Assembly (NCBI GenBank): GCA_003290165.1
Contig: QNQO01000558.1
Span: 496,001-560,000 of the forward strand
Direction: 5' to 3'
Length of the DNA: 64,000 bases
Source: Berberis thunbergii
Taxonomy: Eukaryota > Streptophyta > Magnoliopsida > Ranunculales > Berberidaceae
Part shown: one piece after another, positions 24,009 to 33,941 of the stretch
How the letters are laid out: each line of letters begins with the position of its first letter
How positions within the stretch are numbered: position 1 is the first letter of the stretch
The notes under the pieces: generated by a model
What the model saw: the letters and a program-made list of their open reading frames with translations, nothing else
Databases searched by the model: none
Told to the model about the DNA's origin: nothing
Position numbers and translations under genes: made by a program

Positions 24009-24350
24009 ATTAGCAACGGTTTTAAACCGTGGGGGTAACCCATTGGCACGGTTTAGAGCCGTGGGCTGTAGAGGCGTCGCTAAATCCCTAGTAACAGCTA
24101 AAAATCGTGGCTAAAATATTAGCAACGGTTTTATCTCGAGGACGGTTGATGATTTAGCCACGGTTATAAACTGTTGCGAAAATCTTAGCCACGGTTCTAA
24201 GCCGTGGGCAGAAGTAGCCACGGCTTAAAACCGTTGCAAGTTTAGCCATGGTTTTAAGCCGTTGCAATAGCTTTAGCAACGGTTTTAAGCCGTGGTAGCC
24301 ACGGTTATAAGACGTTGCAATAGTTAGCCACGGTTTAAAACCGTGGCAAA
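24009..24350. repeat. Left subterminal palindrome array of the outer CACTA
   Basis: About a dozen copies of a core close to (A)GCAACGGTTTTAAGCCGTGG, in both orientations. Each is itself partly palindromic (AACGGTTT..AAACCGTT). In En/Spm elements such repeats bind the TNPA-type protein. It is followed by a T-run and GCTATCAAATGACTT. Confidence 0.9.
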
Positions 24351-24559
24351 TTTTTTTTTTTAATAAATTTTTTTAATTTTAATTTTTAATTTTTTTTTGC
24401 TATCAAATGACTTTGAGTCATTGAGTCAAAATCTATCAAATAATGGAGGCAAAGTAATGTAATTAATAAGAAAATGTATTACATTTGAGTCAAAATCTAT
24501 CAAATAATATCTCAAATACAATGACACACACACAAACTTAAATATCTCAAATACAAAGA

Positions 24560-24690
24560 AAGTGGAACAATGTTGCTGCTGCTACGAGAGACGCAATGAT
24601 GCTGCTGCAAGGGACGATCTGCTGATGATGCGAGGTACGCACTGCTGCTGCTGCGAGGGAATCACTGCTGCTGCTGCTGCGAGGATATGT
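24560..24690. repeat. Imperfect GCT/CTG triplet tract, outer CACTA
   Basis: Runs of TGCTGCTGC interspersed with GAGGGA and ACGATC blocks. A similar tract occupies the same relative position in the inner element (27090-27215), supporting common descent of the two element backbones. Confidence 0.7.
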
Positions 24691-24774
24691 AAAAGATATC
24701 AAAGGTTTCCAGTTAGTATGGATGTCGAGTCCACCCAATATGTTAAAAAAAATTAGCTTGATTAGCTATGATAC

Positions 24775-26543
24775 CTGAGCTGAAAATTCTTTTGACTGCA
24801 CAAGGAAATCACGGATGTGGTTTTTAAATGTAGACAGATCATTTCGCGACTCCAAAAGACCAGTTACAAATTGAGTAACCTGCAAAATCACACTGTTCAG
24901 TAAATCATAACTCGTGACAGAAAAAGAAGTTCATTTAAAAATTGCCTACCTCTGCTGTTGTCATGTTAGGGAACGAAGTACCCAAAAGTTTTATGGTGTA
25001 CTCCTGAACAAACATTTTGTTGTTAGGATATGGATAAGCAACGGTTAATGCATCCCACAAAGGCTCTGTCAACGCACCAGAATCCACCTAGAAATGCATT
25101 AACATGCAACAGTAAGGATCCCATTCCTTTTGATTTCTTTTATAAGACATGGTACTGAATAAAATTCGTTACCAAGCAAAACAAGTGCTGCAGCACAAGT
25201 ACATGTAACTTGAACCCAGGCTTATGAAATGTGTCGGTCAATATTGCAAAAATCTCTTGCTCAATTGTCAAAAAGTAAGTTCGATGGAACTGATTGCAAA
25301 ACTCAGAAACATGTTAAATGGGTAAACCACAGGTAAGAGATCTATGAAATTATAGTTAACTGTAACAAAGAATATGAGTCTACACACCTAGAAATTTTTC
25401 AGCATCTCAAGTAAAAGGTTAAGCCCAGTCTCAGCAATGTTCCTCTCTGTGTGTCTGAATGCCCATATAATAGAATCCATGACAAGCTTCAGTTGCTGAA
25501 TTGAAACAAAAAAATAGGCATGAAAAAACGACGAAGGAAATCACAATATGAAGGTCAACGTGTGCAAAAATGAACATCAAGACTGACAAGGAAAAAATGA
25601 AGAGGGCTGAATTCCAACCTGACTTGACAAGACTATCAAAGCTGGAAAACAATGAGTAGCAATGGCGCATAGCAAATAAAAAAATTTCAGACGATGTTCA
25701 GGATAATCTTCGAAGTTTTTTGTGATCATCTGCCAATATCAGATGTAAGTTAAAAACACATTGAGATATGAACAAGTATTGTTACTTGGACAGCTAGACT
25801 AACCTCCAACGTGCATTCAAAAATGGCTTCAAATATACGAGGTACATCCTCTGTCATCACCCCCATATACCTGCATAAGACATGTCAAAAAGATAAGCAT
25901 TCATCCTTTTTCTACTAGGTCCTAGTGTAAGATAGGCAAAACTTAGCTAATGCTCACTTAGAATTGAAATAAATAGTAATTACTACATTCACGCACTATT
26001 GTTACCGATACTTCCATAGGGCAAGAATAAAAGAGGCATATGTATGCTAAACTAATAAGACGCAAGAATAACAAGGCACGTGAATAATCAAGTGCCAAAG
26101 TGGAAGTGAATCATTTAGCATTTAATGGCATATATGCTTGCTTGTTTATAGTTGTGGCAAAAAGTGAAAGGACCTCCGACTCCCTGGCATCAGGCAAATT
26201 CCTAGCATAGTCGCCAAGAACATGATCCATCATCGGTGGCACAAATTGCTTTCCGATTTGAGGCTGCTCTTCAGCCTTGTCCAGAAAAGTTTCAATGAGC
26301 TTAAGTGTTTCTCTTTCACAGATATGTTATAGAGGATTGAAAAGCAAAAGTGAGCAATGAAATCATAATCATTCAGCAATGAAATAATCATTCAGCAAAA
26401 GTGAGGATTGTAAAAACGAAATCATAAGAATCCTGATCGGAAGAAAGGTCTCTTATCATGAGCAATGAAATAATCATTCAGCAAATAGAAACTTCAACCA
26501 TAATCAGATTAACCTACAGATTCATAAAATGTATGAATTTGAT
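24775..26543 (-). pseudogene. XPO1: Exportin-1 (XPO1/CRM1) fragment, 3' half, captured
   Basis: Minus-strand exons recognisable as XPO1: 26543-26514 (HQIHTFYESV), about 26323-26150 (RETLKLIETFLDKAEEQPQ, GKQFVPPMMDHVLGDYARN), 25870-25804 (EDVPRIFEAIFECTLE), 25729-25619 (MITKNFEDYPEHRLKFF), 25495-25388 (KLVMDSIIWAFRHTERNIAE), about 25303-25173 (EFCNQFHRTYFLTIEQEIFA), 25087-24950 (LTEPLWDA, TSFPNMTTAE), 24879-24775 (VTQFVTGLLESRNDLS, NHIRDFLVQSKEF). XPO1 exports leucine-rich NES cargo with Ran-GTP. This copy is dead: the Q codon closing the 25388 exon is TAG, the SVKRET exon start has lost one base, and the acceptor before EFCNQF appears mutated. Exons between YESVG and RETLK are missing, as is the terminal exon. 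Confidence 0.9.
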
Positions 26544-26567
26544 GCTACAAGAAAAATTGTGATCAAT

Positions 26568-26832
26568 AGCGTTTAAAAGCCGCTATGGTATCCTACCATA
26601 GCGGTTTAGTAACCGCTATGACAGCCGGAGCTATAATAGACCCAGGGTCTATTATAGCGGTTATAAAACGCTATGGTAGATCCTTTTATAGCGGTTTAAA
26701 AACGCTATGATAGAGAGCCTTTCATAGCGGTTTAAAAACGCTATGGTAGATCCTTTTATAGCGGTTTAAAAACGCTATGATAGAGAGCCTTTCATAGCGG
26801 TTTAAAAACGCTATGGTAGCGTATACATAGCA
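26568..26832. repeat. Left subterminal palindrome array of the inner element
   Basis: Repeated TTTATAGCGGTTTAAAAACG and CTATGGTAG/CTATGATAG units in both orientations, including one exact duplicate block (GGTAGATCCTTTTATAGCGG at about 26670 and 26742). The next stretch, GCAAATTTTTTT..GCTATCAAATGACTT, is shared with the outer element. Confidence 0.88.
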
Positions 26833-27089
26833 AATTTTTTTTTTTTTTTTGCTATCAAATGACTTTTCATTACATCTTATATGGAAGACTAGAAGATTTC
26901 AACAATCAATTGCTGGAACAGAAATTGTATTGACAATGCTGAAATTGGAATTACAAGATACAACTCGAAAGAGTGAATTACAATGTAATATGAACTGAAT
27001 GATGTAGGCTGTTCGAGATGCCTTAATCTCCTAATAAGCATTTGCTCAATTGTACAATGTGTGAAATCATGAATCCCAATGTTATTGCC

Positions 27090-27215
27090 ATTCTTGCGTC
27101 GCTGATGCTGCTTCTGCTGTGCTGAGTTGCTGCTGCTGCTGCTGTGCTGAGGTGCTGCTGCTGCTGCTGTGCTGAGGTGCTGCTGCTGCTACGCTGAATT
27201 GCTGCTGCTGCTACG
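27090..27215. repeat. CTG triplet tract, inner element
   Basis: Four blocks of TGCTGCTGCTGCT separated by GTGCTGAGG or TACGCTGA. Low-complexity sequence; the ORF across it reads poly-Q, S or A depending on frame and is not a supported gene. Confidence 0.75.
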
Positions 27216-27863
27216 CTGATCTGTCGCAGCGTTGGTTGGAACATTTGATTTGGGCAATCCGGGGTACTAGTCACATTTCACCACTTGCGTCGGGACAGTA
27301 AAGTACTAGTCACATTTCTATGTGGCATGTGCAGCAGGAAAGTAAAGTACTTAGTCACATTTTTATGTGGCTTTTGAATTAATAGAAGAAGACTGTCATA
27401 ATAAATTATAGCATTTTACGAGTATTTGAAAAATGAAAATTTTGTTATCATCAAGGAGATTTCCACAAAACTCAATTGGTTGTAGTTGTAAAATTCAACT
27501 ATTGGCATGTGGGATTGAAGATAGAGGGCCATTTGGGGTGGTTCCGACTATACTAATATCCTCAAAGAAGGCGTAATTCAGAAAGTTGGTAGTATTAAAC
27601 TTTGGTTTGCGAACAAAATTTGTAAATAGTATTTCTTTCCTTTCCCTTTTCATTTCTAATAGTAACATAAGGATTTGCATTGAAGGAAGCACATATGTTT
27701 ATAGACATGTAAACTTGAACATCCATTCTGTTTTTTTTTTTTTTTATCAGGCAAAATAGAAGCATTGTGTTGTATAGGTTAAAACTGTAAGCAATCTTAG
27801 CTACATAGAATAAGAGTAAACATAAACTATGAAATAATATGGTACACTTGCAAAGAGAGTTAC

Positions 27864-28330
27864 CTGCTTGTGAGCGCGTGACCTTGCTGCAGATTCTCTG
27901 TTCTTTATCATTCTTCTCTGCCTCCTTTCAACTACCTTCTCCACTGCACCACTGCTTCTCTTCCCCCGTAAACCATTTCCATTAAACATGTATGGAACCG
28001 GTGACAAGGAAGATGAATCCCCGTTACTCTTTCCATTTGCAGGAGACCCTCTTGCAACTGTCACTGCTCCAGCTGATAAACCAATACCCATCCCTCCACC
28101 TTGTAGTCCACCTCCTTGAACAAAACTGTTGTTAATTGTTGGATCACCAATTCCCATTATTCCACCCCGCGCCCCCAGACTAGCTAACTGAGCATTTGTT
28201 AGATGCAATGGCGAGGCATAAGTCACAGCAGGTTGTTTTGGAAATATTTGTGGCTGCTGCTGCTGTCTCTGTTGTTGTTGCTGTTGTTGCAGATGCTGCT
28301 GCTGCTGCTGTTGTTGCTGTTCTACTTCTC
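27864..28330 (-). pseudogene. ABF/AREB bZIP transcription factor fragment
   Basis: One minus-strand exon piece. A glutamine-rich run (about 28330-28250) leads to QIFPKQPAVTYASPLHLTNA, a glycine-rich linker, SPVPYMFNGNGLRGKR and the bZIP basic region VVERRQRRMIKNRESAARSR. It ends at AHKQ|gtaact, the intron position used in ABF/AREB genes inside the bZIP. The reading frame is open, but the gene's N-terminal part and the leucine zipper exons are absent, so it cannot make a functional ABA-response factor by itself. Its 5' border at about 28330 is abrupt, consistent with capture by the surrounding transposon. Confidence 0.88.
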
Positions 28331-28802
28331 AGAAATGTCATCTTTTAACAACATAAAGATGAATTATGTCATATTGATGTACAATGGGATAATGGATGGC
28401 CTCAGTACATTACAAAAACAAAGAATCCATTTCTTAATAATTACTGATACTACAAGCTTCACTTATCAAGTTTTTTAATATCCCACAACACTTAACCAAA
28501 CTAGGAAAGAAAAAAGGTAGCTTTGCATTAAACATCTCCCATGTTCTTTCTTTTCTTTCCAGTTTTGGTTTTCCATTTCGCCCCTAAAATTTTCTGATTC
28601 AAAAGACAAATGAAACTACCTGCATCAAGAACTTGACCTTGTTTTCATGTGATAATAGATTGCATCTCCATTGGTACCTCCAACAAGTTCTCAACTGTAA
28701 GAACAAGACAAGATAGTGGCATCAAACGAATTGCTCCAATAAAAGAATTGTATTTACCGTAGGTCGGAAAAAAAAAGTAAAAAATAGATAAATAACACTG
28801 AC

Positions 28803-28893
28803 CTGGAAATCTTGGGATGGCCGAGTTTCATCACCAAAGGATGCTCGTAAAGCATCTGAAACGGACTGTATATCAACTCCATCAGGAATAAAT
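28803..28893 (-). pseudogene. ABC1K (aarF/UbiB-type) kinase exon fragment
   Basis: Minus-strand exon reading GFIPDGVDIQSVSDALRASF and GDETRPSQDFQ, ending CAG|gtcagt. This block matches the segment after the kinase core in plastid ABC1K proteins, as I remember the family. Only this exon is present; neighbours belong to other genes. Confidence 0.65.
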
Positions 28894-29298
28894 CCAAGGG
28901 AAAGGAAGTCATTTCCCATACATGCACACATATACTATGAAGTATGAGCAAAGGGAAAGATTCTACAAACCACAGAAATGACTAGTCTTCCCTTTTTACA
29001 AATAATATACTAAGCAAAGAGGAAAATTTTAGAAACGACACGAATAAGCAGTCTTCACTTCTTACCATGCTTAGGATTTGAAGCCTAACACAAGAATAAG
29101 TGAAAAATTCAAATGACTTTGGGACAGTATATTATCTACTCCATAACAATCCACATATCTCACACCTCGCCTAGCCATATCTTCTAACAAGTTGGAAGTT
29201 TTTAGAGCTGAAACATTTAAAATTTTGCACCAAGGTTATAAATGAGAAAGGAGCAAACAATCCCCACTTGAAGCTGAAACACTGAAGTCAGTACTTAC

Positions 29299-29338
29299 CA
29301 GAGTATACTCCACCATTTCCATCAGGAGCCTTTGCAAC
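29299..29338 (-). pseudogene. UDP-N-acetylglucosamine pyrophosphorylase exon fragment
   Basis: A 40-nt exon bounded by CAACAG and |gtaagt encodes VAKAPDGNGGVYS, a signature of eukaryotic UAP enzymes (UDP-GlcNAc synthesis). The sequence is short but specific. No other UAP exon was found nearby, so it is an isolated captured exon. Confidence 0.6.
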
Positions 29339-30026
29339 CTGTTGTTACAGAATCAGGTTCAGAGAATTAAACTTCCTTAATGAAATGTTTCATTAAAAAC
29401 TTCCTTAATGTCATGCATACATGTTGTCCACTAATTGTGCAATGTACTATAGTGAAGGATCAAACCAGATAAGAAATCAACATAAACATTCGATGAAGAA
29501 ATCAACTAAGAGACCAACAAGTTGACAGTTGGTAATGTACTATGGGTTTGTAACTATTACATCTTATAGCTGTTATTTTTTGTATACAGGCAATATGCAC
29601 ATAAGAGACCAACAAGTTGACAGTTGGTTACTCCCTATGGTTGACCTCCTAAGATAACTGCATCTTTTCAGGGTGATTACAAAAACCATTGCATAAAGAA
29701 AGAAAATTAAGGATTGCGATAGGGATACTTTAAACATTTCAGTGTTTGACCATCATTCATTTCAGTTTCATTTACCTAATCCTTCCATTGCACTAGTGTT
29801 TGACATCCAGTGCCACTAGAATATAAGGTCTATCTATTTTTCTCAAGTTGCTGAAGTGCGACCTTCCTAAAAGGTCTAAAATATGTTCATAACTTAAGCT
29901 ATGTGACAAAGCACTTAAGAAAAAAAAAAGGATAGAAATTCAAAAGAGATATGCCATAGACATGCTTTGCTATCACATATTTCAGAAGAAAAGATGAATA
30001 TGAGAAGCTGCATACTGAAAACTCAC

Positions 30027-30366
30027 CCAAGAAGGTAAATTCGAACATATACAGCAGAGTCAAGTCCTGCGTGAGCGATAAGCTCAGGTTCTGGCATTCT
30101 CAGTGCTGCTGGCATCCAATTCAAGAACCTTATATATGTTTTGAAGTCCAAGTTGACAAATTTATTTACAGCTCCTCCAGAACATGTTGGGCTGCCCCTT
30201 GACCCTTTAAGATACCATTTCGGGAAGTAAACTCTATCGTTGAAGGGCTGAAGTCGCAATATCGCAAATGCCACCAGGAATACAATGGCAGTTGTTAGAT
30301 TGACAACTCCTGAAGTAGCAATATCCGAAAAGGTGGCCATTTATTTCCTCGCAAATTGTTTACTTC
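30027..30366 (-). pseudogene. OSCA1/CSC1-like channel, first coding exon fragment
   Basis: ATG at 30340 opens MATFSDIATSGVVNLTTAIV, a membrane helix, then LRLQPFNDRVYFPKWYLKG and RFLNWMPAALRMPEPELIAH, ending IYLLG|gtgagt. This is the N-terminal exon of OSCA/CSC1 hyperosmolality-gated calcium channels. The exon and its 5'-UTR acceptor (at 30366) look intact, but the rest of the channel (about 650 residues) is missing. If transcribed it would supply a start codon and a membrane anchor to whatever is spliced downstream. Confidence 0.88.
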
Positions 30367-30694
30367 CTGAAAATTTTGAGATGTGGTAAGATAAATCTGA
30401 CAGATATAAATGAAAATAACATATCCACATTCATTTCTCATGCTCAATAAAAAATCTTGCTTCTAACTTCCAATATCAATTAGTGCTGTTGAGAGAATGT
30501 ATGACCAATTTATTGGCTGATTTGAATATCATTTGTGTTGAGAGAATGTATGACCAATATCATTTGTGTTGTAGTGATTTGAATGGGGGTTCCCTCCCAT
30601 ATCTATGGAACCAGAATGCTAATGCGTTCAATAAGAAATGGACAACACTTTATACTGAAGAGTCATGAAAAACCTTTAGGATCCAGAAACTTAC

Positions 30695-30767
30695 ATCCCA
30701 TATGACAGTTTTTCCATCATATCCAGCACTCATAGCTATCCGAGGATTGAAAGGATTCAAATATTTT
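30695..30767 (-). pseudogene. WD40-repeat exon fragment, BRWD-like
   Basis: The minus strand reads LNPFNPRIAMSAGYDGKTVI then WD before |gtaagt. The SAGYDGKT..WD string is typical of the WD40 region of bromodomain-and-WD-repeat proteins. Isolated piece just downstream of the guanylate kinase exons. The 5' border is not a clear acceptor. Confidence 0.6.
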
Positions 30768-30819
30768 AACGTTAGAGCACAAATGAGCTTCACTTGGGTG
30801 AAAGAAGCAAGAAGTGCAC

Positions 30820-33140
30820 CTTGAGCTTCTCATAACAGGTATTAAGGTCATCATTAACTAATATATGATCAAAGAGACCCGAAGATCTCCCTTCCTCCAG
30901 CTCTGCTATAGCATTGCGCAGTCGCTTTTGGACTTGTTCTTCTGTCTCAGTTCCCCTGTTTATGGAGCCAAATGCATTAGTGTCACCTAGTAGAAGATGG
31001 CATTTATGAGACCTGAAAATGAAGATCTTGGGCTTTGTAACTCACCGTGAGCGAAGACGCTTCTCAAGTTCCTCAAAAGAGGGTGGGCAAACAAAGATGA
31101 AAATTGCTTCAAGAGCACTAGAACGCATGGACCTGGCACCTTGAACATCAATGTCCAGAATGCATCTCTGAAATTGAAACCAAATTCATCTTATCAAAAC
31201 ACAAGAACCAATGCACCATCCATATAAGATCAAATAAAACCAATTCACACTGGCATATTTTGCACTCCCGGGATTTTGATTTTTTTTTTCTATGAAATGA
31301 CCAAGTTGTTTTCTGTAAAAACAATCTCTTATTTTGTTCAGCACTCTTCATTTGGTCAAGATTTGCAATTTGGTCAGTATTAGGCAAAACAAGGCTTTGA
31401 AACATCTATTAGAATTCCCGTACTAGTCATAAATTGAGTAAAATGTATAATGTGTTATATTTTACCTTTCCAGAGTCTGTTACCACATCAACCGCTTCAA
31501 TGCTTGTTCCGTAGAGATTGCCATGAACTGATGCAGATTCGAGGAATTTCCCACCTCCTATATCCTTCTCCATCACACTTCTTTCGGTAAAATGATAGTG
31601 AACTCCATTCTTCTCCTTCTCCCTTGGACCTCGGGTTGTGTGGCTCACAGAGAATCCAAACATGGATGGGTATTCACTCATGAGCTTGGCTATTAATGTT
31701 CCTTTTCCAACTCCGGAGGGACCACTTATAACTACTGGCTTAGGACCATCACCAATAACACCTTTGCTCCAAGCAACTACCTCAGTCTCCCTGATCTTCC
31801 TCTGATCTCTAACAAATGGAGTGTCCACCTACCAGCAACAAATCCAACAGATTAAATTGGTGCATCACGAGAATCCGATTTTATTATGTAAAAATATTGA
31901 CACAGAATGATCAGAACAAGAGTTTAACTTTCTGAAACCATAAATTCTTCAAAGACATTGGATGCTAACCTCAAGAAACCAGATGCAATCATCTGGTGCA
32001 GATTCCCTTTTGAGGATCAATATTCTGTCTTCATTTACAAGCAGTGCTGAATGGCCCTTGCAAAAGCTGGGTTTTATACCCAATACCACAGGACTCTCCC
32101 TGCCAATTTCACTAGAAATCAATTTACTAAATATTACATCCAGATTGAAAATGCAGCAATACAACAGACCAAAACCCACCATTTGCTTGATAATTTGTCA
32201 AAGATCCGAATACCAAGTGATGAATTTGCCTCATCATCCAATCCCTCAATCACATACTGGACAAAAATATGTGCAAATTTCATATAAAGATGATTGCAAG
32301 GAACATCTTAGAATGAACATATATGCAAGGAATAGATCAAATATTTCACAGAGGATAATCGAATTCCTTACAATCTTGTCGTTAACGAGGGTAGATGTTT
32401 GGGAGCTTCTCGATTCAAAATGGAGCCCTCCTAGTGGAAACTTCTCTTGCATTCCATCTATAAGGATCTCCTGAATTTCACCCTGATTGTGGAAACCAAA
32501 AATACATCAACATCTATGATCAACAGTTCTAACAATATTAAAAGAACTAGAGTGAATAAATTTATGCTAGAAACAGAATAATCTTACCATATGAAGAAAT
32601 CCCACACTCTGCGTCTAGATTTACTCTGAAGAGAAAGCTGGTAAAGACACAAAACACAAGATCAGAGCTAATAATACACATTTTATCATTGAAACAGAGC
32701 ATCCACTGAGAACATCAAAATACACCCAACTAGACCCACCTCAAGATCCAAAAATTGCAAACAAAATAAATGAAATAAAACCCAGATTCCCATTTCCAAC
32801 AAAAACACAAAAATCTACAAAAGTGAGGTTTTTCTCATAAAACCAGAGAAACCCATCATGGATTACAGTCTCTCCTGCCCTTTTTTTTTCACAAAATCAT
32901 TAAAACCCATGTCTCAAATCAGCTTGGGATTTGAAAAACTGAGAAAACCCCATTATCAAATAATAAAAAAAAAAACTCCAAAAATCAAAAGGGTAAGAAA
33001 ATTATTCACCAGAGAAATGCAAAAATGGAAGGAAAAATCTAAATGAGAACTCTGGATCCCATAACTGTTTCAGAGCTGAAATCAACAAACGGGTCACAAA
33101 AAAAAAAAAAGGATCTAATTAAGAGACTTAACAAGTTACC
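30820..33140 (-). CDS. Guanylate kinase (AGK-type), nearly complete, inside the transposon
   Basis: Eight exons: 5' UTR ending 33140; 32625-32588 with ATG as its last codon; 32482-32372; 32256-32180; 32099-31970; 31828-31466; 31167-31046; 30955-30820. All borders are GT..AG, phases agree, and no internal stop is seen. The N-terminal part ([39 protein letters not shown]) is the plant AGK-specific extension. The kinase part has the P-loop [11 protein letters not shown], then [42 protein letters not shown] and [16 protein letters not shown]. The family converts GMP to GDP. The last exon sits on ..CYEKLK|gtgcac and the C-terminal exon(s) are not found; the next exon-like piece downstream belongs to a WD40 gene. 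It is either a recently captured, still-open copy or a host gene trapped between element ends. Confidence 0.85.
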
Positions 33141-33305
33141 TAGAAATCAGGATTTCCAGAAAAGATTGGAGCTTTCTCTCTCTCCCTCTCTCTTTGCAGG
33201 CAGGTAAGTTGATTCACTCAAACAGAGCACCCTGTTTTACAAGTTGGGGTGAGCAGAGACTCAAAGGAGTTTTTTTGGTTTGGTGGTGAAGAAGAGCGAA
33301 TGCGT

Positions 33306-33313
33306 TTTTATAA
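33306..33313 (-). promoter_or_regulatory. TATA-like box upstream of the guanylate kinase copy
   Basis: Minus-strand TTATAAAA lies about 170 bp upstream of the UTR donor at 33140. It suggests that the captured copy brought its own promoter, with transcription start near 33275-33280. Confidence 0.4.
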
Positions 33314-33580
33314 GAAAAGGAAACAGATAGGCAATTCCGAGTCCTTCTCAAAGAAGCTGTTGTCTTGGCGTGGCATTCATCAACTCTGTGAGAGGGAAAA
33401 TTCTAGGGGTCGAGGGAGGGAGCGAGAGAGTGAAATATTTTGGCGGTCAAGCGTTTTCAATCTCCCGCCTGATCCTTTAATAGCTTTTTGAGATTACAAT
33501 ATACTAAAATTAGGTTTTTTTATAGCATTTGAGTAAAAAACGCTATCCTCAAAAGCTGTTAAAGATCATTTTTGTTGTAG

Positions 33581-33851
33581 GCTCGAGATCTGCAACAATA
33601 ATTGGAAGACCAGTTAAAAGTTCAGATACAAACGGTTCGTGTTCCTGAACCTGCAGATAACCATTGTAAATCCGAAAACATATCAGTTATTAACTTATTG
33701 TTATAGGAACATGAAAATCAATACAATCGGCTCATCCCAAGTATATCAAAAATATTGCGTACAACAGATATCTATCAACTTGTGAAGGGAAATGGAGGAA
33801 GCGGAGAATGGATAAATGTTCCCACTGACATTTTCAACAAAATTGCAACCA

Positions 33852-33941
<90 letters not shown>

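Larger units (their letters stand above)
26545..33580. mobile_element. Inner CACTA-like element nested in the XPO1 exon
   Basis: The left end reads CTACAAGAAAAATTGTGATC and the right end, reverse complemented, reads CTACAACAAAAATGATC, a CACTA-type terminus (compare CACTACAA..AAA). The left side has subterminal palindromes (TAGCGGTTTAAAAACGCTAT) and the right side a few (ATAGC..GCTAT). Outside the ends, the two halves of one XPO1 exon abut: ..ADLEP at 33581-33650 and HQIHTFYESV from 26543. The leading CA of the TIR and a 3-bp duplication are not clear, so the exact border is uncertain by 1-3 bp. No transposase is seen. The cargo is pieces of at least six unrelated genes, all on the minus strand. 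Confidence 0.78.

Noticed and set aside
24009..24350. CRISPR-like spaced repeats
   Set aside because: The units vary in sequence, orientation and spacing and are palindromic. They sit beside CACTA termini in a plant genome, so they are transposon subterminal repeats.
26568..26832. Second CRISPR-like array
   Set aside because: Same reasoning as above: inverted TAGCGGTTT units next to a transposon end.
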